Shown: piece after piece, positions 1 to 10,224 of the stretch | How the letters are laid out: every line of letters begins with the position of its first letter | How positions within the stretch are numbered: the first letter of the stretch is position 1 | Assembly: GCA_045837725.1 (NCBI GenBank) | Contig: JBEWZL010000011.1 | Span: 310,001 to 374,000 of the forward strand | Direction of reading: 5' to 3' | DNA from: Vermamoeba vermiformis | Lineage: Eukaryota; Tubulinea; Echinamoebida | DNA length: 64,000 nucleotides | Position numbers and translations under genes: made by a program | Notes under the pieces: generated by a model | What the model was told of the DNA's origin: nothing | The model's database searches: none | The model's input: only the letters and a program-made list of their open reading frames with translations

Positions 1-285
1 TCGCGCGTCTAAATATGAAAATATCTTAATCGCTAATTTGTATTGCATAACGGTGAGCTTCTTATTAGCGCTCTTGAAGCTCAATCGAAATTCTCTGTTT
101 TTCTTATCCGACTCTGCTTTTTTCGACATTGGATGCTTGACATTAGTATCACGATCAATTCCTCGGTTCAGAATCAATTGCCATGGGTCAATATGAATCG
201 TGGCTAATATAAAAATTTCCGTTAAAATCAAACAAAAGAATACGAAGAAATAGATCCGGATCTGTATTTCAGTACGTAAGAATAA
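1..285 (-). other. Unassigned open frame with a membrane segment, running off the window edge
   Basis: A 95-codon frame on the minus strand stays open from 285 to the left edge. It begins just after a stop and after a possible acceptor near 263. It predicts a strongly hydrophobic stretch (core FFVFFCLILTEIFIL) followed by a basic, polar region (KKAESDKKNREFRLSFKSAN). This is more than chance in such AT-rich DNA. I could not join it in frame to the MORN gene upstream, so it is either the end of a different gene or a further exon joined by a splice I did not find. The family is not recognised. Confidence 0.35.
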
Positions 286-315
286 TTATACGAAGTAATG
301 GGTCTATATGATAGA

Positions 316-1457
316 TTATATTAACATCAATATATAAGACGTACTTTCTTCGCTTTTAATCAACTCGTCATCTCGCCAGGTCTCTTTGAAAAATTGTCTA
401 GTTTCAAATTTGAATGCAATTCCTGTGCCGTGCTTGGCATTTCTTCGAAATTCACCTTCATAGCTATTTTTATTTGCTTCTATTAATTTGCCTCGTCCAT
501 GGTATTGACCTTCAACAAAGTCGCCTGACGAATTTAAAAAAAATTAGCCGTTACTAAATATTTTATTATTGTATCAAGATTATAATAAAAATAATTATTA
601 TATTATGAATGATTATAATAAAATTGCAAAGAATTGATAATTGTGTACCAAATCTGACACGGATGTGCTGGTAAGATACACGGGAGATTTTTATCGTAGT
701 ACAAAATTATTGTAATAATGCATATTTAAGCTAGAAATATTAAATATGCATTGGAAAAATATTATTACGTATTTGTTCAATTAAATTACCTTCATAGCGT
801 TGGTTTTTGTAAGCGATCGTTTTTGTTCCCCTTCCAGTGATATATCCATTTCTAAAACTACCAATATATACATCTCCATTAGCCCACTTCATCGTTCCTC
901 TGCCGTGCATTTCGTTGTTTTCGAAATCCCCTGCGAAAAGGTCGATTATTAATTAATTGAGTTAAAAAATATTATAAAAATGCCCTACCTTCATAAGATC
1001 GTCCATCAGGCCAAGTCTGAACGCCTTTTCCGTGTTTGTTATCATTTAAATATTGTCCTTCAAAAATGCTGCCGTTAGCGTACTCCAATCTGCCTTTTCC
1101 ATGCCGCCGTCCTTTTTCATATTGTCCACGGTAAATATTTCCATTGCTATAATTATATACACCTTCTCCGTGCTTTAATCCATCCAAAAAATCGCCTTGG
1201 TATGCGTCTCCATTATTGTAATGGTAAATGCCGTATCCAGATCGATTATTGTTCTCAAAATCGCCTTCATATCGCTCGCCATCAGCCCAAATAAATAGAC
1301 CTTTGCCGTGCCGCATTCCTGCTGCGAATTCTCCAATATATTTGTTGCCATTTGGGTAAGTTAGAATCCCGTAACCGTCCATCTGACCATCGAGCAGCGG
1401 CCCTTGATAAGTGGTCCCATTAGGCCACTTATATATCTTTGGGCCCGAATCACCCAT
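316..1457 (-). CDS. MORN-repeat protein
   Basis: Three exons (1457-989, 930-790, 524-316) join in frame to about 272 residues. The protein is almost entirely MORN repeats. I count about ten copies of the pattern Y/F-x-G-x-(F/Y)-x5-G-x-G, each followed by an aromatic-x-(N/D)-G turn, for example YEGDFENN and HGKGRLEYANG. MORN repeats form elongated beta-strand rods that bind proteins or lipids and often scaffold membrane, cytoskeletal or flagellar structures. There is no signal peptide or kinase domain. The start is the ATG at 1457, just before the first repeat. A donor-like GTACGT lies at 344, so the last few residues may instead be spliced to a further exon. The partner and location cannot be read from the sequence. 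Confidence 0.85.
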
Positions 1458-1723
1458 TCGGGATCCGTGGTGTTATTTATCAGCGCTAAAGAATAAATTT
1501 TAGTTTGTGCGCGCCATTTAACGCAGCACAGCACCAAAAATTCCTACGTTTAAAATAATACTACCAATGCGCAAAATATGTTCAATGGTGACGTTTTTTT
1601 ATGATTGTAAGCGTAAAGTAAGGCTGTGGTAGTAGATCGAGCAACGAAATTACTTAAAAATTAAATTTTTATTAGCCTGTAAATTTTGTTCAATTCAGTA
1701 TTACACCTCCGTTATATATACAT

Positions 1724-3531
1724 TTACAGGGTCAATGAGGCACCCAAACCAAACTTGTATTCGTTCTGAGGATAGTTCACACGACCGCTCAACGAGACTG
1801 AAATAGCATCGCTCAATTTTTCTTCGACGAGCACGTTAACTTCGCTCAATTGCACCACGGCGCCCTTCACTGTCATGTGACCGAAGAAATCGAACACGTA
1901 GCCTGCTGACCAGAGCGACATAACTTGACCTTCTTCGTTTTTAGCAAATGTGAGCGATGAAGCCACCTTCAAGTGACGAGTAACAGCACTAAATATTATG
2001 CATTAATAAATCGACGCTTATAGCTATAATTCCCATTGCAGATCAAGATCTCGCGAATTTTGTTTGTTACTTACCGAACGTAGGAAAATTCAGTCAAGCC
2101 CAAAGATGAAACTTGAGCAGTAAATATATCGCGCTTAGTGGGGGAGAATCTAAGTTGACCAGCAAAGAAGGATCTGAAAATTAAAATTTTGAGCAACCAG
2201 ATCTTGGGCTGTTACACGAGGCTCTTTTATCGAGCAATACTTACTTTCCCATCTTAGGAGCAAACAAAGCTTCCAAGCCAGCCGAGAACATCTTAGAAAT
2301 ACCTTGGGCATAAGAAACAGCAAAAATAGGTCCGTGGCTTTGGTACTTAATTTGACCGGTCCAATCGGATCCTGAATAATAATATAACGATTAGTTTCAT
2401 GTAAATATTACTAGCTTGACAGCTTCTATCTAAATAATATCATCGTAGTAATATATGATTATTAGTCTCATTGTTTCAAGTCGCTGAAAAGTACCTCTGT
2501 ATTCAGTATCAACTTCCATATAGTCGCGCTCGCCGTCTTGTGTAATCTATTAAATATTTATTATTAGCGCCTATATTATAATAAATAATATATTATGAGG
2601 ACTTACATCAGCAGAAACACGAGTAGTCAAATTAGGAGTAACATCAGCATTAACACGTGCGCTGACATTGAAATCAGCGTCGGTACGGCCCATCATGGAG
2701 AACTAAAATACAATAATATTAATATAAGCTGCAAACTTGCATTTATCTGACTGAAAAGCAGATCCAATTCTGTCGCGTGTAATGACGCGATTTGAATTAT
2801 TTTCTGAATGAAAAGTACTTACGCCCTTTTTAGCATATTGAGCGATAAAAGCGTATGAAGAGGGAGGAGCAGGTTCGCTTTGACCCATAGAAACTGAGTG
2901 TGTGACGACAAATGACGGAGTGAAGTTACGTTGAAAAACTAATCGAACTCCATCAAATAATTCACCTTGATTTTTAAAATGATTAAAATCTATTTGCAAG
3001 AGACGCGGTATATTGAAATTATAAAGCGCTACTCCTAAAATTAATTTTGGTTCATGGTGAAGTCATCCAGATCGGATCAGAGGATCACCGTTTTAAACAA
3101 TTGATTATATTATTCTAATGCTGTACTGTCGCTATATATAACATACCAGATGTTTGAGGGCCAAGGAAATCTGTATAATCGCAAATACAAATTATTAGCA
3201 ATCAGATCTATCAAGACGAAAAATATTTTTTGGTTTTATCGTGTATAATATTGCAAATAATGAATAATAAACTACGAATAATTTGATTGCATATGTAGCC
3301 GATTTTAATAGAATTTTTGACGAATTATGGCTTACCTTTTGACTCCTTGCTCAAATCCTCGTACTTGCCCGGATTGGGAGGGCTTCTATAAGGTCTGAAT
3401 CCTTTTTTTTCAGGCTCTTCATCGCCCACACCCTTAGGAAGCTCATAAGGAGAGCCAGGGTAGGCAGCCTGAGGAGGAACTGCAGCGAATCCGAAAAAAC
3501 CAAACTTGGCAGCTGCAAACAAACTAGACAT
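1724..3531 (-). CDS. TOM40: Mitochondrial import receptor pore Tom40
   Basis: About seven exons encode a Porin_3-family beta-barrel. The first exon (3531-3336) has a proline-rich N-terminus ending in GKYEDLSKESK. This corresponds to the conserved Tom40 segment G-x-Y-E-x-(L/I) before the barrel. A 24-nt exon (about 3170-3147) follows, then the strand region beginning FDGVRLVFQRNFTPSF and VTHSVSMG. The last exon contains ARHLK/AVTRHLKVASSLTFAK-like strands and ends in a beta-signal-like segment, NEYKFGLGASLTL. Tom40 is the channel of the outer-membrane TOM complex through which nearly all nuclear-encoded mitochondrial proteins pass. VDAC is the alternative Porin_3 member, but the N-terminal segment and the opening strand (GVRLVFQRN) fit Tom40 better. 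Beta-barrels carry no cleavable presequence and none is seen. Confidence 0.85.
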
Positions 3532-3756
3532 ATTTGTTATATGTACTGTATAATATCAATATACGGCCCTCAATGAACCAACAAGAAAATTTTATTTGAC
3601 GAGATCCAGCCCTGAGTTCAGTTAAGTCTGGGTTTTGCAATTAAGTCACGAGTCAATAAAAGTTAAATTTCCCACGTGCTAGATCGGTAACATTAGTCTC
3701 AAATTCTATCAACATATACCACACATCACTTCATTCAGTAAATAGAATAACCGACG

Positions 3757-5078
3757 ATGTCCGAGCCAATCTGCCTTTTGTTTGACATGGATGGCACTCT
3801 GTGCGGTAAGCCCTCAATCTTATATTTTATACATATTTATACAATAATATTCATACCATTGAAATGATCTTTTCGAGGCTTTGAACGTCTGAAACATTTT
3901 TCTGATTTTTTGTATTGCGGATCTAGACACCGACGCATTGCACTTCAAGATTTTCCAAGATTACTTGAAGCCCTTTGGTTACGACATCGACCAAGAATTT
4001 TGTAAGTTAATAGGGCGTTTTCAGACTCGTCTACGTGGCATCCGAATCATCATTTGAACAGCGATACATGTCCATAAACTTTGTAACTGTATAATACTAG
4101 ATTATTAACCGCCTTTTATTATCAGACAAATCTCGTATCAGCGGCAAGCATAACCCAGTACTGTTCCGTGAATTATTGCCTCCTCATTATACAGAAGACC
4201 AAATTACCCAAGCCGCTGAAGAAAAGGTAATTATATTCTTATATACTCAATAACATCGGTTTGTCTATGATTATGATCAACCGGCACTCTATTTTATTTG
4301 CTGAAATTCCGATCCATCGTTAAATATATCGGTGACTCACACTACTTCGCGCTAGGAAGCCCTATTCCGTAAAATCGCCCACGAAACCAAGTGCTTGAGC
4401 CCTATTCATGGCTTGATTAGCTTCCTCATCGAAGCAAAGCGCGATCCGAACGTCAAGATCGCCTTGGTTACAAACGCCATGAGGTTAAACGCCGAATTTT
4501 TGTTGAATAATCTCAGCGTAGTTGGTAAGCTTTTGGAACTACAAATAGTATAGCTCTTTCTAAATACCGTATGAGTTTTCGTCTGGTGCACAATAATTAC
4601 GAACGTAAATCTCCATTCGTATATTTTGCTGCGAGAAATTTAACTATATTCTTCGTGCTAACGGTTATAATTAACGATAATTTTCAGAATTCTTTTCGGA
4701 GGTAGTTATTGGTGATGAATGCACTCGAGCCAAGCCTCATCCCGATCCCTATTTGGAAGCCGCAAAGCGCCTTGGTACTGATATTAAGAACTGTGTTGTA
4801 TTTGAAGGTATGTCCAACTCTACACGGAATAATATGGGTCAAATACTTACTGTCTACTCAGATTCACCTTCCGGAATTAAATCCGGCGTTGCTGCTGGTA
4901 TGAAAGTTGTAAGTCTCAAAATATATACCACCTATAGATCCAATTTAACGCGTTATATCAGATTGCCATTGCCAGCACTCAAACGCACGAGACGTTGAAG
5001 GGATGCGGCGCATCTCACGTTGTAGACGATTTTTCAACGATCAATATGGAGTTTATTCGCAACTTCTTGAAGAACTAA
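3757..5078 (+). CDS. HAD-superfamily phosphatase (class IA-like)
   Basis: Six or seven exons give about 235 residues with all four HAD motifs in order. Motif I is LLFDMDGTLCDTD, with nucleophile and acid/base aspartates. Motif II is ALVTNA. A lysine lies in RAKPHPDPYLEAA. Motif IV, VVFEDSPSGIKSG, forms only after removal of the intron at about 4808-4861. Such enzymes use an aspartyl-phosphate intermediate to hydrolyse small phosphoesters. The helical cap between motifs I and II and the KPxP/EDSxxG pattern resemble beta-phosphoglucomutase, pseudouridine-5'-phosphatase and phosphoglycolate phosphatase. The substrate cannot be assigned. No targeting signal is visible, so it is probably cytosolic. 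The gene converges on the caspase-like gene that ends at 5207. Confidence 0.85.
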
Positions 5079-5206
5079 TTGTTACATAATATAAATACCC
5101 ACTATTTTAAACTTTCGACGCAAGGTTTATGTTACATATACAACAATATTATACAGAGGTTTTAGCTGCTACGTTTTTGTTTGTTCTTGATCTGACTCTT
5201 GTGGAT

Positions 5207-7087
5207 TTAATACCAGCAATCAGCGCCATTAATAAATGTTCTGGATGAATAGTTATTAAGGGGTTGAATTGCTTTCAAAATCAATTCAAAAGAGATGATC
5301 AAGCTCGACCACATCTGCATCAACAAATACAGCGTGGCAAACATGAGCAGCAACATTCTGTCGCTAAAGTTGAAAATGCTAATGTCGCGAGACAAGATGA
5401 TATCCACGTTCAAATAAGCCATAATAGCCATCATTCCAGCGATGACCAAGAAAAACACGCCGAGCACTAACAACGAGGCCGTGTAGCTCTTTGAAGGCTT
5501 TTGCATGATGATCTGATTGAAGTACGTGCACAAAGTGAAGCCGAGGAACATTGCCGCTGCCGAGTAGAGGTAGAGCGAGTTGGATAAGTTCAAAGTATGC
5601 AAGCCAATGCACATGGCAAGCAAGCCAAGAACAATTTTGCGTTTGAAGACCGAGATCAAGGTTGCTTTCCAAGGATTGACTTTGTTGCCGTTCTTCAACG
5701 TGTTAGGCATCTGATAAGACAGCAAGCCTAGTAAGAGTAACATAGGCCAGCCATCTTGCAATGAGAGCGATTGGAATTTTCCGAGCGTGATCCAAGGACT
5801 GCAGCACGCCAAGAAGAACAATATGCGTCGGAATGTGGTCCACTATAATAATAAAAACATCGTTAATTATTATTGCTCGATTAAATAGTTGACTACTATT
5901 TCTGTTGTAGCGTTGAGAAATTCCGAAATATTTCCTTTCTCAGAATAGCGTTAACATGATACGTATTAATTTCTCGTCTCAAAGCTCCGCCATCAAAATC
6001 ATATATCAGCAACTGTTACTTACCGATGAAGCTTGTGGATCGGCCGTTAGGTCTTGACCCTATAAATAGTAACCATTAAGAAACGCATCCAAATAAGCCA
6101 CAAATATTCAATAGCAACTTACTTGACCTCCTTTGCGTAAGAAAACGAATTGACCGTCAAAATCTGAGTAAAAGCGCGGGCGGGTCTCTGTTCGCTCGTA
6201 ATGGGCAATATCGGAGATCTTATGCGCCAGTTGTTTAGTAGTGCACCAGCCAGCTGTATTCTTCGAGTCGTTCCATGTAAAATCAGCGCTGTTGAACGCT
6301 TTGATTATCCAGTCGGTCAATTGTTGAGACTTGGGATCAGAAAATTGGTGGGTAATTGTCTGAATTGAACGGGAGTTCATAACTTGAGAAATAGGACCTT
6401 CTTTGCCTCCTTTAAATTCAGGCAGTTCATAACTGCGCGAAAGTGAATTCTTGATGGGAATCTCGTCTTCTTGATTGTACCGATCCAAGACCACCAAAAC
6501 GTGTCGGAATAAGTTTGCTTCTATTAAGGGAGACAAAAAACGCAAGAACGTCCTCTTGTTGCTGTTGCCCAAATTATAATCAAACGTTCCTAGTCTACCA
6601 TCCAAATCTCCAAATCCGCTAAAGTAAAAAATAAATTGGTGAAGGAATTCTGGCTGATGCTTGACTTTCTCCATCAAACTTCTGATCTGGTAGTCGATGC
6701 TGGGGCATGTAGCTTGCTCGTTAACAAGTGTGACAACGGAGTCAAAACTGAATTTCGATCGGAGGAAGTTGCCTAGCTTGTTCGCATTTTGTTCGCAGTT
6801 TCTAAGCGCCTCTTTATCAAAACTGTTGTTGCTGATGATGATTGCGTGATTCTGAGTGGTATCTACGATCTTCTGATAATCCTGTGTATTCTCGAATTAA
6901 ATTCTATTCAACGGGCGCCGTAGGGCGGAAATATTCGAAAGCCAGAATAATACTCGTAGTTTATCTTTGCAAGGCATATCCCTCGCAAGTAGAGTATTTA
7001 TACGAGGATTTTATATCAAAATTATACATTAATTTTTATTCGAAATTTGGATTTGCTAAAGAAAAATTGAAACAGTTTACCTACCAT
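5207..7087 (-). CDS. Caspase-fold pseudoenzyme with C-terminal membrane domain
   Basis: The protein reads as a C14 (caspase/metacaspase-like) domain of about 250 residues followed by a multi-helix membrane domain. Fold landmarks are a first strand AIIISNNSF, a helix with NCEQNANKLGNFL, the strand FIFYFSGFGDLDG, and a later ADFTW segment at the p10 position. The two catalytic positions are altered. The normal S-G-H-G histidine is Phe (SGFG), and the D-S-C-x-S-G cysteine segment reads LDRYNQE. Peptidase activity is therefore unlikely. A short linker exon (about 6055-6020) leads to the exon at 5848-5207, which has roughly five or six hydrophobic helices. The most likely start is an ATG at 7085-7087 followed at once by a GTAGGT donor, joined to GATTATCAG at 6881; this start-codon-only exon is inferred. 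It may be a membrane-tethered scaffold or regulator. Confidence 0.7.
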
Positions 7088-7957
7088 TATGCTTGATGTT
7101 TCTGTGTGGCTCTTGCCTTATAGACCTACAGTACGAGTTAAAAACTTGCGTTGCGTGGTGCTATGACTGTCGGCAGGTGTTGCACTGATTTTTTTGTCGA
7201 TCTAAAAATCTCGCTGCTTTATCTCCGGTGAAGGTGATTGAATCGTGCACAACAAGTTCGAACGGAACAATAGATTGGCTCACGTTAAGTAATTCGAACG
7301 AATTGTTGCCGATTAATCAAATTAATGAAGGTCTGAAAGCAGATGTGGTTTTGTTTGGCGAACTTGATGAATTCTCATACAAATTTAACAATATTAAGAT
7401 AATGGACACTTCATTTCGACAATACATTATCGAGGTACCGACCAAATGATCTGGCAGTTTTTCCACCAGCTTTCACAAATCCTTTGGTAGGTCGGTAATC
7501 GTCTGGTTTTGTGGAGTATTTTGTTGATCAGCTATTGTCGTTGAGGACTCACACTCTTCAACAAGGTCCGAAACCGCATCGGCCAATAATTTCTTGCAGC
7601 TCAGACTGTCTGAAATTCAAGCGAAAAAAATTGCACCATCGTTTTATGACAAATAACTGTTGTTCTTAGCAAAATCGTGTTCTTCATCGTTAAGACAGCA
7701 CTGGCGAATTTAGTAATTTTCAAAGTTCAATCTCTTCGTAGAGAGGACCTCATTGGTAAAAGTACCTTTTAGCCACTGCCTCAATAAATTCGCGGTAGTG
7801 TGTTCGTGTCTTATACGTGACATTTGAGGACTACGTGGTGTTTGTATTGTTGCGTTCAGATCGTCGAACGTGCGGACTTTTGTTGTGGGCGCGAACCAAA
7901 AAGTTTTTTTCTAAACCCGCATCAAAGCACAACAACACTACCCGCAAGAACACTACA
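7088..7957. other. Intergenic stretch with two unassigned coding-like pieces
   Basis: This holds the 5' flanks of the caspase-like gene (-) and the EF-hand gene (+), plus two pieces that look coding but which I cannot assemble. On the plus strand, 7189-7449 is open for about 86 codons with protein-like composition (for example DVVLFGELDEFSYKFNNIK) but has no ATG. On the minus strand, 7609-7473 follows an acceptor TTTCAG and reads to a stop (SLSCKKLLADAVSDLVEECE). They converge at about 7450-7475. They may be last exons of small genes or relics. No family is recognised. Confidence 0.3.
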
Positions 7958-8341
7958 ATGGTAAGTATTCTTTGGCATGAGAAACCTCTCTTGCTGTTGC
8001 TAGCAAAATATCCCATCTTACGCATTCGTGCTTAGGGCAATCCGCAATCAAAAGGCAAATTGATCGAAGCTCTTGCTAGCAAGAACAACGAGGCTAAGAT
8101 TTTGGACGCCTTCAACTCGTACGATACTGACAAATCCGGCTTTTTGAACAAGAAGGAGTTCTCTCACTTCGCTGAGGATCTTTTGAAGATTATGACTCAA
8201 GGAGGAATTGACGCTAAGGCTTTGTTGGGTGGCATGTCGAGCAAAGAGTTCGCCGACACTATGTTCGCCGGCATCGACTTGGATAACAACGGTAAAATCT
8301 CTTACACTGAATTCCGCGCTGCCATTCAAAAGAGCACTTAA
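7958..8341 (+). CDS. Small EF-hand calcium-binding protein, N-myristoylation motif
   Basis: Exon 1 is only the start codon (7958-7960), followed directly by GTAAGT; the acceptor CTTAG ends at 8035. The spliced protein has about 101 residues and begins MGNPQSKG. That matches the N-myristoylation pattern G2-x3-S6. Two canonical EF-hand loops are visible: DTDKSGFLNKKE and DLDNNGKISYTE, with Asp/Asn ligands at 1, 3 and 5, Gly at 6 and Glu at 12. The region between them is a helix-rich linker. The family includes calmodulin-like, CBP-type and recoverin-like sensors. With only two sites it is nearest to small protist calcium-binding proteins. The lipid motif suggests calcium-dependent work at membranes. 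No target is evident. Confidence 0.85.
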
Positions 8342-8754
8342 TTATATTTTTATTTGTTACCACGATGAGTTATATATGCCCTTAAAGGCTTCGTTTCTAG
8401 CTCGTGGAATAAAAACTTAAATCTTAAAAAAAAGCAGATTTCAGAATTTTATTTTTGCTTTGCTTCAAAATACTACGATTATAGACGCGTCAATTATATT
8501 GACTAGATTAAAATGAAAATAATTAAATTTCTACTCTTGAAATTGAATTTTTAACTTTGAGAGCCAAAATCTGCAGTACGATTGTTTTTCTGCAATACCT
8601 CAGTGGCGCGAGCATAAAGGCAGATAATAATTTCTCCTACCGTAATCGATGTCGAAAGTCAAGTTGCGGGAAAGCAGGAAACCGGTAGAGATGCTGCAGC
8701 CTGGTAAGGACGTTTATTACGCACAACACTAAGAGAAGTGCACGATGTTAGTAT
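8342..8754. other. Intergenic, nothing recognised
   Basis: AT-rich 3' flank shared by the EF-hand gene and the convergent SDR gene. I see no open frame, RNA gene or repeat that I can support. Confidence 0.5.
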
Positions 8755-9633
8755 CTATGCTAATATACTTTTCATTATAGCCACAGTTGCTTCGGGCATT
8801 GGATCGAGATCGGTCGAGCCGGAGATGTCTTTATACTTCTCTAAATCGGATAATTGCTGGGTGATATGACTCTTAATCATATGAGCCGAGTCACTACCAA
8901 GAGGGATGCGCAGTGGAGGCTTTTCAAGAGCGAGAACCTTTTCCAAAGCAACGGCAAATTTTTTCGGATCGCCAGGTTCGTTGCCACGGATCACCTGCAT
9001 AAGTGCAAAGGTCTGCTTAACGATGGTATATCCTTCGAAGTCTAGCCTGGCACCACTGTTAACTTTGTCTCCGAAGCTCGTGTTGTATCCACCAGGCTCA
9101 GCAATGATGACGCGAATGCCGTGCTCAGCGACTTCTTTTGCGAGACCGTCGGAAAAGCCTTCAAGTGCAAACTTGCTTGCGCAGTAGATCGATGCTGCAG
9201 GGTATGTAGTGACACCCATTGCCGAGCTTACTTGAACTATAGTACCGCTGCCTTGTTTGCGTATGATCGGGAGAACTTCTTGGCTCATGAACACAGCACC
9301 AAAGAAGTTTGTTTCGAACACACCTCTGATCTCGTTGTCTCGTAGAGTCTCCGCGGGACCAAAGACGGCGTATCCAGCGTTGTTTATCAATACGTCGATT
9401 CTGCCAAACTTCTCTATGGTCTTGGAAACTGCCTTCGAGATGGATGCGCGATCCGTTACGTCCAACTCCAAGGTGAGTGCAGTTTGTGGGTATCTTCGTT
9501 CAAACCCCGATATCTTCGTTGCATCTCTTGCAGTGACGACAACGTGTTGCCCAGCAGAGAGAAAGTGTTCTGCGAGATGAAAGCCAAATCCGGTAGAGCA
9601 CCCTGTAATAATGAAAACTTGTTTTGAAGCCAT
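8755..9633 (-). CDS. Short-chain dehydrogenase/reductase, intronless
   Basis: A single uninterrupted 292-residue frame encodes a classical SDR. The cofactor motif TGCSTGFG lies near residues 11-18, NNAG near 86, a catalytic Ser in VSSAMG, and YCASK (Tyr and Lys of the active site) near 157. Proteins of this type use NAD(H) or NADP(H) to oxidise or reduce alcohol/carbonyl pairs. TGCSTGFG with TARD in the second strand favours NADP-type members common in bacteria. It is the only long enzyme gene in the window without introns, and its third positions are richer in G/C than its neighbours'. This suggests acquisition from a bacterium or retroposition; I cannot tell which. The substrate is unknown. 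Confidence 0.9.
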   Translation of the reverse strand: MASKQVFIITGCSTGFGFHLAEHFLSAGQHVVVTARDATKISGFERRYPQTALTLELDVTDRASISKAVSKTIEKFGRIDVLINNAGYAVFGPAETLRDNEIRGVFETNFFGAVFMSQEVLPIIRKQGSGTIVQVSSAMGVTTYPAASIYCASKFALEGFSDGLAKEVAEHGIRVIIAEPGGYNTSFGDKVNSGARLDFEGYTIVKQTFALMQVIRGNEPGDPKKFAVALEKVLALEKPPLRIPLGSDSAHMIKSHITQQLSDLEKYKDISGSTDLDPMPEATVAIMKSILA

Positions 9634-10224
9634 GAAGATCTTGCTATTGAAATTGAAGATTGATTAAGTGCGCCTCCTACGATACTACTTATACAAGGAT
9701 GGAGAAACGGCGGATCCGTTTTACCTTTACTCCTCCTTATTAAATTCCCGATTAGGACCTGTCATTTTTCTCCTGATCGAATCTTCTACCAGTCGAAGGT
9801 TCTACTGACTTCGCACAGAGAATTGTGAAGAAAATATCGAGATATCCTGGATGAGAAATTTGACAGTAGAGGGACGAGACACGCCGAAAAAACGAAATAT
9901 TTTGTTTTTGCCTCAACTTATTTAAATGCACGTTAGAGTTTCCTTGTCGATTTAATCTAACAGTAACGAGTCACGAGGACTGTGAGGACAACGAATTAGA
10001 CGATCGCGAACTCTGGCAGGGTCGTGTAAAAGGACCTCTTATTAATTAGAAAAATAATGTAAGTTCTAATAATCCTACGTAATCTGCTTGTTTCAGTAAT
10101 GTTCAAATTGTAACCACCATTTAATTGATTAAAATCCAAAAAGCTTTTAATTAAATTAATCGCCAAAAATATGTTCTGTGCTATATTATATACTAATAGT
10201 AAACGCAATTTTTTAGAAATAGAA
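9634..10224. other. Divergent intergenic region
   Basis: About 590 bases separate the divergent SDR (-) and MLO-like (+) genes and must hold both promoters. No conserved element, RNA gene or credible frame stands out. Confidence 0.4.
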
